Positions 26,007 through 34,608 of a DNA stretch of 64,000 nucleotides are shown here, one piece after another; positions within the stretch are counted from its first letter, which is position 1; each line of letters starts with the position of its first letter. This DNA comes from Niastella koreensis GR20-10. GTDB lineage: Bacteria > Bacteroidota > Bacteroidia > Chitinophagales > Chitinophagaceae. A program made the position numbers and the translations under genes. The notes under the pieces were generated by a model, which saw only the letters and a program-made list of their open reading frames with translations, was not told the DNA's origin and ran no database searches. Location of the stretch: positions 3,472,001 to 3,536,000 of the forward strand of contig NC_016609.1 in assembly GCF_000246855.1 (NCBI RefSeq). Direction: 5' to 3'.

Positions 26007-29000
26007 TTAAAAAGTAGCCCGTACCCCAAAATTGAACGCCCTGATATTCGGATAAACCCCACCCCGCGTAACGGTTGTAGAGCTCGTTCCGGTATCATTC
26101 AATTCAGGGTCCCAGTACTTCCACTTTGAAATCGTATACAGGTTGGTACCATTAAGATAGATCCGCAGGTTTTTGATCCTGTTCTTACGCAATACGCCAG
26201 CAGGCAGGGTATAGCCCAGCTCTGCACTTTTTAAGCGGATAAAATCAGCCGGATGCAGCCACCAGTCACTCACCAGGAAGTTGGAGTTGGGATCCTGGTT
26301 ACTGTTCAAACGTGGGTAAAATGGGTGCGGATTGGGATTGTCTTCCGTCCAGCGGTCCTTCACGATCGCATACAGGTTCCCGCTGTTGGCGCCACTGGCA
26401 AAAGGCTGTGTACCATCGCCGGCGCCATACAACAACCATACTTTGCCGGTACCCTGAACAAAGGCGCCGATATCAAAGCCTTTGTAGCCAAAGGCAATAT
26501 TCATCCCATACATCATTTTTGGCGTACCATTGGCATCCACCCGCGACACATCAAAGTTGTTGATCACTCCATCCCCGTTCTTATCTAAATATTTGATGTC
26601 GCCCACCTGAACATTTCCGGTTTGTTTGGCCGATTTATCAATTTCATCCTTGCTTTGGAACAAACCAACTGCGGTGTACAGTTCTTTGGCATCCACTTCA
26701 TGTCCTTTCCACTCCATCCAGGGATACGGTTGCGGGGCCAGCCCATCCTGCAGGTTTTTATTCTTGTTATAAGTAAAGGTGCCGGTGAAAGTAAGGAAGG
26801 TTTTAGGCGCAAATGATTTATTATACGACAGCGAGATATCAACGCCTTTGTTCAGTATAACCCCGATATTACGAACCGGGTTTATGCTGCCAAAACCAGA
26901 GATATTGGGAATGGTTTGATCGGCACGCAGTACATCTTCCCTTCTTTCCCTGAATACTTCGGCAATCAACTTCAGGTCATTGTGCAGGAAATTCATCTCC
27001 ACCCCCAGGTTATGCCGGTAAGAGGTTTCCCAGGTGGCATCCGTAGCTATCTGCGATTGCGAATACCCGCCATAGCTGGTAGACAGGGACGCGGGTGTAC
27101 CAAACTGATACACGCCGGAAGTTGTTTTGGTTAGCATATCCAGGTACAAAAACCGGTTGCCACTATAACCGCCATTACCGGTAAGCCCATAACTGTAACG
27201 CAGTTTGAAATAAGACAGGGCGTCCTTCAACGGCTCAAAGAAGTTTTCATTCGAAATTACCCAGCCTACGCCAAAGGACGGAAAGAACCCATAGCGTTTC
27301 GAGGGCGCAAAATTTTCCGAACCGGTATAACCAAAATTGCCTTCCACAAAATACCGGCTGTCGAAACCATAGGTAGCACGACCGGTAAGACCACGGTTAC
27401 GGAAGGGAATAGCAGTTGTAAATGTAGTGGCATTCCCATCAACATACTCCGACTGGTTGAACAACAACAGCGCACTTACTTCATGTCTGTTGGCAAAACT
27501 GCCCGAATAATTCAACGAAGCTTCCGAATACATCCGGTGATTGGTTGACCGGTCAGACGAATAGGAAAGCACATCGTTGCTGGTGTTTAACTGCCGTGTA
27601 ATAAGATTGCCGGCAGAATCCCGGCCTTCCGCAAAATACATCCGGGCTGCGCGCTGGGTAGCCACCGTGGCATCGGTATATACATCGAAAGAAAACAAAC
27701 CTGAGACAGACAATCCTTTTATGATCATACTCAGGTCCTGTTTTAACCGGATGTTCGGTCGAATAGTAGCAGAATAATCATATCCGGAACCAAAACCAAA
27801 TGCAAACCGGGCCGGACTGCTGACGCCATTAGGCGTTCCCGGCCAGGTGCCGTCTGAATAGCGGGCAGGAATAACATGCGGGGCTACGCGTAATGAATAT
27901 TCAAAAAGGTTGTTGGCGACTGTGTTGCCGGCATTCTGAACAGCAGCATCATAAGGGCCGTTGCGCTTATCAACAATAGTGGCTATTCCCAGATCCAGTT
28001 TAGTAGTGCCGGTGATATTCACCCCGATGTTAGCCGTAAAGTTATACCGGTGATAATAATTTTTTGTGTCGTAATTATCGTCTTTATACGGCTTTATTAA
28101 ACCGGTTTCGTTATAGTAACCACCAGAAATATAATAATTGGCTTTTTCTGCACCGCCGCTCACATTAAAGTTAGCGCGCTGCGTTAGCCCAAAATCGCGG
28201 AACAGTTCTTTATGCCAGTCGGTATTGGGATACAGATCAGGGTCAACGCCGCTCCGGTGCAATTCAATTCTGTCGTTGGTATAAAAAGGATCACGGCCAC
28301 GGGTGGTGAGGGATTCGTTATACAAGGTCATCCAGGTGGGCGCATCCAGCATTTCAGGCACCTGAACAAACTGCGTTACACCCGAGTTCACTTCTACATT
28401 GATAGAAGGTTTGCCCGCCACCCCGCGTTTGGTATTGATAAGAATAACACCATTGGCGCCCCGGGTGCCATACACCGCGGTTGACGTAGCATCTTTCAAT
28501 ACGGTAAAGTTTTGAATATCTTCCGGGTCAACATCATTAAAGCTCCTGTCGGGCACGCCGTCGATAATGATCAGGGGCGTTCGGGTGCTGGTGCCAAAAG
28601 TAGAAACCCCACGCACCAATACACTGGCATTATCGTTGCCCACACCACCACCTCTGGATGTTGTAATAATCCCGGAGATGCGTCCGGCCAACATGCCGGC
28701 AATATCCCTCGCAGGAAGTTTCAGGTCTTCCGGCGATACGGTGGCCTGTGAGCCCACCACGCTCACTTTTTTCTGCTGACCGTAACCGATCACGGTTACT
28801 TCGTCCATACTACCCGAAACAGGCGCTAACTTAACATTCAGGTCTACCCGGTTTTTTACCGGCTGTTTATCCAGGCGGTAACCGGTGTAAGAAAATTCAA
28901 GCGAATCCGCAGGACTTACAGTTATTGTATAGAAACCGTCTTTATCGGTGGCGGTTGCTATGATGGTATGCGCAATACGGATGGTGACCCCGTTTAAAGC

Positions 29001-29144
29001 CTTATCCAGTTCATCGGTAACTTTTCCCGTAACCTTTAAAATCCGGTCCTGAGCAAGGGCTGGTGAAGCCAGGAATAAAAGCGCGGCAAGTGGCAGCAGC
29101 AAATACCACTCTTCCCTGCGCAATGGCGTTTTTTTCAAAGTCAT
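26007..29144 (-). CDS. SusC/RagA TonB-linked outer-membrane transporter of the sialidase locus
   Basis: The 1045-residue protein has a signal peptide (ending near ASPALAQ, about 32), a CarboxypepD_reg-like domain (about 38-108, VTGKVTDELDKALNGVTIRI), a TonB box/plug (about 113-240, MDEVTVIGYGQQKKVSVVGS and YGTRGANGVILINTKRG) and a barrel ending with FNFGVRATF. It lacks an STN domain, so it is not a FecR-type transducer; control should come from another regulator, possibly the TPR-HTH protein downstream. With the SusD and sialidase that follow it forms a small operon for glycan import across the outer membrane. Confidence 0.95.
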   Translation of the reverse strand: MTLKKTPLRREEWYLLLPLAALLFLASPALAQDRILKVTGKVTDELDKALNGVTIRIAHTIIATATDKDGFYTITVSPADSLEFSYTGYRLDKQPVKNRVDLNVKLAPVSGSMDEVTVIGYGQQKKVSVVGSQATVSPEDLKLPARDIAGMLAGRISGIITTSRGGGVGNDNASVLVRGVSTFGTSTRTPLIIIDGVPDRSFNDVDPEDIQNFTVLKDATSTAVYGTRGANGVILINTKRGVAGKPSINVEVNSGVTQFVQVPEMLDAPTWMTLYNESLTTRGRDPFYTNDRIELHRSGVDPDLYPNTDWHKELFRDFGLTQRANFNVSGGAEKANYYISGGYYNETGLIKPYKDDNYDTKNYYHRYNFTANIGVNITGTTKLDLGIATIVDKRNGPYDAAVQNAGNTVANNLFEYSLRVAPHVIPARYSDGTWPGTPNGVSSPARFAFGFGSGYDYSATIRPNIRLKQDLSMIIKGLSVSGLFSFDVYTDATVATQRAARMYFAEGRDSAGNLITRQLNTSNDVLSYSSDRSTNHRMYSEASLNYSGSFANRHEVSALLLFNQSEYVDGNATTFTTAIPFRNRGLTGRATYGFDSRYFVEGNFGYTGSENFAPSKRYGFFPSFGVGWVISNENFFEPLKDALSYFKLRYSYGLTGNGGYSGNRFLYLDMLTKTTSGVYQFGTPASLSTSYGGYSQSQIATDATWETSYRHNLGVEMNFLHNDLKLIAEVFRERREDVLRADQTIPNISGFGSINPVRNIGVILNKGVDISLSYNKSFAPKTFLTFTGTFTYNKNKNLQDGLAPQPYPWMEWKGHEVDAKELYTAVGLFQSKDEIDKSAKQTGNVQVGDIKYLDKNGDGVINNFDVSRVDANGTPKMMYGMNIAFGYKGFDIGAFVQGTGKVWLLYGAGDGTQPFASGANSGNLYAIVKDRWTEDNPNPHPFYPRLNSNQDPNSNFLVSDWWLHPADFIRLKSAELGYTLPAGVLRKNRIKNLRIYLNGTNLYTISKWKYWDPELNDTGTSSTTVTRGGVYPNIRAFNFGVRATF

Positions 29145-29571
29145 AAGCGTTCGTTTTTAAAGCAGGCTATTTAGCTGAGTGTTGGTAAAATGAATGATGG
29201 CGGCGGGAAATAAGAATCCAAGCCTCCCTGGTTAGCAGTTTGGTTCATGACAAAGCAATTTAAGCGTTAGTTATTGTTATTATGTTCTACATAACAAAAA
29301 TGAAAGAAATTCCCGACATTCCAAAAAAATGTGTGTTATTATTTCAAGGCAACCTGTAAGTAGTTCATTTTAAGCCCAAACCGCCAATTGCGACAACCGG
29401 GGCCGGATATTATGTAGGTCTTATTAATGCAAACTGTGGAAGGAACGAGGACATATTGTGGGCCAGTTGGAGTAATTGGAATCAGTGGCGGAATGCCCGG
29501 GAAATCCACTGCGAGTTCTCTGGGAGTTCTCGGGGACGTCTCTCTACAATCTCACAAATCCCGTTTCAGAC
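29145..29571. other. Intergenic region upstream of the sialidase-locus SusC
   Basis: About 430 bp without a convincing gene; short frames on either strand have no recognisable features. It must carry the operon promoter, but no clean -33/-7 pair was seen. A short direct repeat gagttctc occurs twice near 29514-29535. Confidence 0.4.
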
Positions 29572-29576
29572 GAAAA

Positions 29577-29610
29577 AGGCGCTATCGTTTACAAGGAAAC
29601 AATAGCGCCT
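29577..29610 (-). terminator. Intrinsic terminator of the 184-residue lipoprotein gene
   Basis: Arms aggcgctat (29577-29585) and atagcgcct (29602-29610) pair perfectly, with an inner gttt/aaac pair. On the minus strand the stem is followed by a T run. It lies 31 bp after the stop at 29642. Confidence 0.85.
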
Positions 29611-29641
29611 ATAATTATTTATCAACTACAACAAGCCTGTT

Positions 29642-30196
29642 TTACAGACCAGCAGTAACATCAAACTTGATGGTAGCTTTACCTTGCAGCGTAGTGGTGG
29701 TGGCACGACGCGTAGTGGCAGAAAGCTTATAGGTGAATGAAGTTGAGCTGAAATAATCTTTCAGTTCAACGCTATTTACCGGGATATCCAAAGTAGTCTG
29801 GTTGTTATCAGGATTACTGGTTAATCCTGCAATAACAGTGTAATCAGGTTTTGAACTGGACGACAAACCAACTTCACAAGCTGAGAAAGCACCAAAGTTA
29901 TCAGAACCTGAAGCGTTTGTTAAAGTGAGGCTAACACTTTTAATTTTCGCAGACTTGATATTACCGATACCAAGGCTGGAGTTTTCATGTTTGATAAGTG
30001 AATCGAGATTGATCCCGTACTGAAAACTGGCTACTTGCTGTGTTCCTACCTGTTGAGCGGTAATGTAGAAATCAGCTGTTACAGTTTGAGTAGGAATGTT
30101 GATAGAGATGGCATCTTTAACCTTGTCGCAAGAATGTAAAAGGGTACTCAGGGCTAATACGGCAACTAAACCAAGAGATCTGTACAAAATTTTCAT
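29642..30196 (-). CDS. Small beta-rich lipoprotein of unknown function (184 aa)
   Basis: Not recognised as a named family. It has a lipoprotein signal peptide with lipobox LLHSC (Cys23). The rest is about 160 residues of Ser/Thr-rich alternating pattern that predicts a beta sandwich (KSAKIKSVSLTLTNASGS, then FTYKLSATTRR near the end), with no catalytic motif. The gene is monocistronic by its signals: a good TAnnTTTG box 38 bp upstream and an intrinsic terminator downstream. The next gene upstream on the same strand also encodes a small lipoprotein with its own terminator. It is likely exposed on a membrane; function unknown. Confidence 0.75.
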   Translation of the reverse strand: MKILYRSLGLVAVLALSTLLHSCDKVKDAISINIPTQTVTADFYITAQQVGTQQVASFQYGINLDSLIKHENSSLGIGNIKSAKIKSVSLTLTNASGSDNFGAFSACEVGLSSSSKPDYTVIAGLTSNPDNNQTTLDIPVNSVELKDYFSSTSFTYKLSATTRRATTTTLQGKATIKFDVTAGL

Positions 30197-30233
30197 GAAT
30201 ACTTATTTGGGTTAAATGAGGTTTATAAACGCG

Positions 30234-30241
30234 CAAATATA
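30234..30241 (-). promoter_or_regulatory. Bacteroidota-type -7 promoter box (TATATTTG) for the 184-residue lipoprotein
   Basis: On the minus strand TATATTTG is a perfect match to TAnnTTTG. About 19 bp further up lies TTAC, a partial match to the -33 TTG. The expected start site gives a leader of about 30 nt. Confidence 0.5.
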
Positions 30242-30380
30242 CATTTTCGTATACATGTAACATATCTGGCGGGGGTGAACGCCGTATTTTTGTATGTAAA
30301 CGTATAATTACTGTGCGTAAAAACAACATCTCCCATCAGTTACCGCAAGAAAAACAACTGTCACTTTCGCTTAAAAATAC

Positions 30381-30418
30381 AAAAGCTGCCGGCAACAATT
30401 TGTTGCGGCAGCTTTTAG
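30381..30418 (-). terminator. Intrinsic terminator of the 231-residue lipoprotein gene
   Basis: A long stem with arms aaaagctgcc + gcaacaa (30381-30398) and ttgttgc + ggcagctttt (30399-30416), one bulge, lies 13 bp after the stop at 30431. It is followed on the minus strand by a T-rich stretch. Confidence 0.82.
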
Positions 30419-30430
30419 TTATGTCTGATT

Positions 30431-31126
30431 CTAGTCTACTTTCTTTGTCAAAGGAATTTTCACAAACTGCACCAGTACTGAATCACCATCTTTCAGCAGT
30501 GAATTCAGGTCGGGATTCACTGTATTGATCGCAGGGATCTCAGAGGCAGTTATAGAACAATCTTTGGTAACCGCTGCATAAGTTAACAAAGGAGCATAAT
30601 AGCTTGCGCCGCTCATGATCAAAGGATATGATCTGCGGTAGGTAGCGCAATCAGCAGTAGGGCATGCGTAAGCTGCGGTATATTGAGGTATCTGACTTAA
30701 TAACGCGCCACATGAAGTTGCATAAGTTGGGAAAGGAGTTGAAGTGTATTCGCTAACCAGCATCACAGAATCTTTAACACTGGTGATCTCCATATTAACA
30801 CCATTCACGTTTACGCGGTTATCGTTCAAAAAGCTTAATGCCTGGGTTGATGCAGGAACAGGAACTGAAGTCATACCAACAAAGAAGCTGGCTCTTGAAT
30901 CTGCAGAAACATTTCTGTTAATGAAGTCCTGGATCACTGCAGGATCAGTGATAGCGCCATTCTTTGTGCGGATTGACAACTCTTTTACTTCCATGCTGGT
31001 GCCTGGATAATAAGTAGACAGAATTGTATCGCCGGCAGGTGCGGTCTGCGTATCTTTTTTAGAACAAGAAAAAATAACAATACCAGTAGTTAATGCCATT
31101 ACAGGGAGCAGGATTCTAAGTTTCAT
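30431..31126 (-). CDS. Lipoprotein of unknown function (231 aa)
   Basis: Not recognised. It has a signal peptide with lipobox VIFSC (Cys21) followed by SKKDTQTAP. The mature part has several Cys residues (SCGALLSQ, YACPTADCATYR), which could form disulfides outside the cytoplasm, and no known catalytic motif. It is flanked by its own terminator and by a ~530-bp gene-free stretch upstream, so it is probably transcribed alone. It sits beside another orphan lipoprotein on the same strand; the two are not obviously related in sequence. Confidence 0.75.
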   Translation of the reverse strand: MKLRILLPVMALTTGIVIFSCSKKDTQTAPAGDTILSTYYPGTSMEVKELSIRTKNGAITDPAVIQDFINRNVSADSRASFFVGMTSVPVPASTQALSFLNDNRVNVNGVNMEITSVKDSVMLVSEYTSTPFPTYATSCGALLSQIPQYTAAYACPTADCATYRRSYPLIMSGASYYAPLLTYAAVTKDCSITASEIPAINTVNPDLNSLLKDGDSVLVQFVKIPLTKKVD

Positions 31127-31654
31127 TGCGTTTTTTATTATAGTTTTATAGAATACAATGGTTTACCTTTTGGTGCGCATACGCCGGCCATTACAGCCGC
31201 ATATATGCGTCCATTCATTTTTTCCTCCGGGCTTAAGCTTCGCTAATTGTACGTTTATAAAGGATTTGCTCCTTCTTTTCCAGGCAGCTAGGGGGCAAAC
31301 AACTGTTTAAAGTTGTTGTAAAAATGGGCAACTCATCGTTCTGGCAATAGAGTTGACAAGCATTTGGTAGATGTTAGTAAAATTTTCGGCAGCAAGTGAA
31401 ATTTCTGGTGGCAATCTGATCTCTGTGGTCCTGCAATCGGGGGATTTGATTATCAGGGATGGCAAGCATTTATAATTGTCAAAATTACACTAATCAGTTT
31501 AATTAAACAACAGTTGAGTAGAATAATTTTATAATAAGAGCGAAATTTCCTTCCCAGGGTTGCATCATATAATAATATACATGCGGCGGAATGTAATCGT
31601 TTTAAATTGACAATTCCAAATACACGTGCGCATATTTGTTAACCTTTTTATAAT
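31127..31654. other. Gene-free stretch upstream of the 231-residue lipoprotein
   Basis: About 530 bp. An imperfect inverted repeat with gcgcata (about 31171) and tatgcg (about 31206) surrounds ccggccattacagcc. The rest is AT-rich with no supported gene, no array and no clear promoter box. Confidence 0.4.
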
Positions 31655-31684
31655 AAAAAACTCCTGTATGGAAATACAGGAGCT
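31655..31684 (-). terminator. Intrinsic terminator downstream of the LytTR regulator
   Basis: Perfect 9-bp arms ctcctgtat (31661-31669) and atacaggag (31674-31682) with loop ggaa. On the minus strand the stem is followed by six T. It lies about 195 bp after the stop of the LytTR gene; the stretch between (31685-31878) holds no supported gene. Confidence 0.8.
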
Positions 31685-31878
31685 AGAGACAATCATTTTT
31701 ACCTGGTATAGAAATTCCCTGCGGAACGATTATCACTGTACGAAATATATGCTCACTTTCCAGAATGCCCCGGTACGCTGTAGCCATCGTTCAGGATTTT
31801 TGAGACGAACCGCATCGACGGCATTGTGGAAGATGTTTATGTGAACATTATGCCGCAGGAATAAAAGGCGCCTGTACG

Positions 31879-32994
31879 CTACCTATCCAGCCATTTTTTA
31901 AACTCAGCCACCTTGTTTTTACTAATCACAATATCCTCGGGAGCTTCAGGTTTTATAACCAGCCGAAGCTGGTTATTGCCATAGACCTGAATAGTTTTTA
32001 TAGAATTGATGTTAATAACAAACTGTCTGTTTGCCCTATAAAAAACAGTATTATCCAATTGCCGCATCAATTCATCCAGGCTGAGATTGGTTGTATATTG
32101 TATATTGAGAAATGTTTTAATAAACACAGTAGCCTCCGCTAAATAGAATAAAGCAATGTCTTCTACATCCAGCGTTATCATTTCATCCTTCTGGTAAGTA
32201 ACAATCCGCTTCCGGTAATTGACCGGTTCAGCAACCGGAATATTTACAGCGGCTTGTTCCTGCAGTTTTTCCTGGCTAAGTAATAATTGTTTATTCAGCG
32301 CAGTGAGTTCATTCACTTTTGAATCAAGCTGTTGAATCTCTGCCTCAGCTTTTTTTTCATACTTACCATAAATCATTCTAACCAGCAGGTAACAGCCACC
32401 AATGATCAGTATGGCCATTATCAGGATCACAATAACAAACTGCTTATACAGATCACTAAACTCTTCCTGAATAACTTCTGTATTGGCATGGGCCGCCACC
32501 ATCCAATCAGTTCCCTGTACCGGATAAACATTTACGATCTGAGAACTTCGGTGCATCTCTGCCGGAAAACTTCTGGTGCCGCTATTTGCCTGGCCGGCTT
32601 GCAGTACCTTATTAAACGGAACCGGACTGGCGTCCTTATTGCTGAAGAATTTCGAATTATAATCGTTAATCTTTTGCCCGATCAAAGCAGGATTGGGATG
32701 ACAAAGCTCGATCCCACCCCTGTTATACATACAAACAAATTCGCTTTGTGCATCGGTATTAACAATACTTTGTTGTAGTTGATCTATCAATTTTGATGGG
32801 GGTACTCCATTTTGCAGTTGTTGCTCCAGCAGTTTGCCAATTTCCCGGCATTCCCGCTGGCCGGATTCCATTTTACTTTTCCAAAGTTGTGTCTTCGCCG
32901 AAGTATAAATATATTTGAAAGAGATAATACTTATCAGCAGTACAATTAGGCCGATGCCCAAAAAAGAATAAATGTAGACTTTGATCTTGTTCAT
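31879..32994 (-). CDS. Membrane-bound Cache sensor with cytoplasmic LytTR DNA-binding domain
   Basis: The 371-residue protein has a first membrane helix (about 7-28), an extracytoplasmic single-Cache-like sensor (about 35-185; FVCMYNRGGIELCHPNPALI, then SRSQIV-type strands near VNVYPVQGTDWMVAAH), a second helix (about 189-213), a short coiled coil (about 215-245) and a LytTR domain (about 270-371; RIVTYQKDEMITLDVEDIA, then FYRANRQFVININSI). LytTR domains bind DNA. Here the domain is fused directly to a periplasmic ligand sensor, so one protein senses and regulates without a kinase. It is divergent from the cytochrome P460 genes, the likely targets besides itself (inference from position). Confidence 0.88.
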   Translation of the reverse strand: MNKIKVYIYSFLGIGLIVLLISIISFKYIYTSAKTQLWKSKMESGQRECREIGKLLEQQLQNGVPPSKLIDQLQQSIVNTDAQSEFVCMYNRGGIELCHPNPALIGQKINDYNSKFFSNKDASPVPFNKVLQAGQANSGTRSFPAEMHRSSQIVNVYPVQGTDWMVAAHANTEVIQEEFSDLYKQFVIVILIMAILIIGGCYLLVRMIYGKYEKKAEAEIQQLDSKVNELTALNKQLLLSQEKLQEQAAVNIPVAEPVNYRKRIVTYQKDEMITLDVEDIALFYLAEATVFIKTFLNIQYTTNLSLDELMRQLDNTVFYRANRQFVININSIKTIQVYGNNQLRLVIKPEAPEDIVISKNKVAEFKKWLDR

Positions 32995-33122
32995 ATTGAT
33001 GGTCGCTTGCTAAATTAGCTGTTTGATGCAAAAAGTCGTTCCGCCTTATCCGGCGCTATTCGGCTTCCCGTACCATTTCTCCCTTTCGCACCCTACAGAT
33101 GCCTTTACGCTTTGATTTCCAA

Positions 33123-33130
33123 TAGCTTTG
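33123..33130 (+). promoter_or_regulatory. Bacteroidota-type -7 promoter box (TAGCTTTG) for the cytochrome P460 gene
   Basis: TAGCTTTG matches TAnnTTTG exactly and would give a leader of about 25 nt before the ATG at 33162. A -33 TTG at the right spacing is not evident. Confidence 0.5.
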
Positions 33131-33161
33131 AAACTGCAATTTATTTTCTAAAAACAACTTC

Positions 33162-34088
33162 ATGAAAAGGAAAATTTATCTGGCCATTATAATTTTAGCC
33201 ACCGTGTTTGGATTGATGCAGCTTTTCAGGCCCAGTATCCCAAGCACAAAAGCAAACGACCTTACCCATGTTCCCAAAGAAGTCAATGACCTTTTACGAA
33301 GGTCCTGTTACGATTGCCACTCTTCTGAAACCAATCTTCGCTGGTACGATAAATTAACTCCTGCCAATTTTTTGGTGGCCTCCCATATCAAAGCCGGCCG
33401 GGCAGCGTTCAACTTCGCCAATTTCGATGCGCTGCCAACAGCAAAGCAAAACGCCACCCTGTATTATGCTTTGAACAAAACCCTTAGTAACGAAATGCCC
33501 CTACCGTCCTACACAATGGTGCATCCGGATGCCAAACTGAAACCGGATGAGTTGGAAATAATAAAAGCTTATTTAATAAGCCGTACGCCGAGAAAGATCA
33601 GTGATAGCGCCGCCGAATTAACTTTCAACAAAAAACTGCCCAGTCCCCCGCCCTCCCCCAGTGGCGTCGTATGTGATCAGAATTGGTATAACTGGACGGC
33701 CATAAGCACCTCTGACCGGTTCGACAATGGTTCCATGCGCATTATTTATGGGAATGATATTGCCGTAAATGCCATTAAGAACAAGCAAATAAATCCATTC
33801 CCCGATGGCGCTATATTGGTAAAAGCCGCCTGGCAGGAAGACATAGGAAAGGATGGCATTGCGCGCACCGGGCAATTTATTCAGGTAGAATTCATGGTAA
33901 AAGATGCGAAAAAATATGCCGCTACAGATGGCTGGGGCTGGGCCCGCTGGAAAGGAATGGACCTGCAACCTTATGGCAAAGATGCCAGCTTTACCAAAGA
34001 ATGCACCAGTTGCCACCAACCTGTAGCAAACAATGACTATGTTTTTACCGCACCACTGGACCTGTATTCATTTGTACATTCAAAGTAA
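33162..34088 (+). CDS. Di-haem cytochrome: haem-binding domain plus cytochrome P460 domain
   Basis: The 308-residue protein has an N-terminal signal/anchor (residues 1-22). A haem-binding domain follows with CYDCH at 49-53 (SCYDCHSSETNLRWYDKLTP is typical), then a P460 domain (about 170-308; WTAISTSDRFDNGSMRIIYG, ARWKGMDLQPYGK) ending with the second haem motif CTSCH at 281-285. Cytochromes P460 are periplasmic haem proteins, in some bacteria oxidising hydroxylamine or protecting against nitrosative stress; the role in Bacteroidota is not settled. It is followed 11 bp later by a second P460-fold gene and is divergent from the Cache-LytTR regulator. Confidence 0.88.
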   Translation: MKRKIYLAIIILATVFGLMQLFRPSIPSTKANDLTHVPKEVNDLLRRSCYDCHSSETNLRWYDKLTPANFLVASHIKAGRAAFNFANFDALPTAKQNATLYYALNKTLSNEMPLPSYTMVHPDAKLKPDELEIIKAYLISRTPRKISDSAAELTFNKKLPSPPPSPSGVVCDQNWYNWTAISTSDRFDNGSMRIIYGNDIAVNAIKNKQINPFPDGAILVKAAWQEDIGKDGIARTGQFIQVEFMVKDAKKYAATDGWGWARWKGMDLQPYGKDASFTKECTSCHQPVANNDYVFTAPLDLYSFVHSK

Positions 34089-34099
34089 GCACCACTATC

Positions 34100-34579
34100 A
34101 TGAAAAAATACCTGATCGTTATAATTGCCCCATTATTTTTGGTTACGGCCTGTAAGGATGGTGATAAAAAAATAAACCTTAACCAGGGCGCATCCTTTAT
34201 GGCAACGGATACGCTCCCTGAAAATCCATTACTGGAAAAAGTACTGACTGTTTCGGTCAATACAAAAGACAGCACAATGTCTACACTGTATGCAAACAAA
34301 ATAGCCGTGGAATATGCCACTACACATGGTGATAAAAAATTTCCACCGGGCGCTGTTTTGTACCAGGTAACCTGGAAACAAAAAGCCGACTCTGTTTGGT
34401 TCGGCGCCAGGATCCCGAAGGAAATACAATCTATTGAACGTATTTTTTACACTTCTAACAGCCCCGCTGTGTATGAGTTGTATGAAGGCCGCCCCTTGCG
34501 GAGGTCCAACATGCAACCAGACCCCGGAAGAATTGCAAGCATCGTTGAACAAAGATTGGCGATTTCTCCCTACTTTTAA
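34100..34579 (+). CDS. Lipoprotein with cytochrome P460-like fold but no haem motif
   Basis: The 159-residue protein has a signal peptide with lipobox VTAC (Cys18). The body (about 58-115: MSTLYANKIAVEYATTHGDK, FPPGAVLYQVTWKQKADSVW, FGARIPKEI) reads like the P460 domain. No CxxCH is present anywhere, and the usual C-terminal haem segment is replaced by RRSNMQPDPGRI. It therefore probably keeps the fold without haem, perhaps as a partner or chaperone of the upstream di-haem P460 (inference). The two genes are 11 bp apart and surely co-transcribed; the hybrid sensor gene follows after 29 bp. Confidence 0.72.
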   Translation: MKKYLIVIIAPLFLVTACKDGDKKINLNQGASFMATDTLPENPLLEKVLTVSVNTKDSTMSTLYANKIAVEYATTHGDKKFPPGAVLYQVTWKQKADSVWFGARIPKEIQSIERIFYTSNSPAVYELYEGRPLRRSNMQPDPGRIASIVEQRLAISPYF

Positions 34580-34608
34580 GTTCTAACGATTACTGAAAGG
34601 GGGATCAC

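Noticed and set aside
31626..31844. 72-residue plus-strand frame in the gap after the LytTR gene
   Set aside because: It contains the stem of a clear minus-strand intrinsic terminator and has no recognisable protein features.
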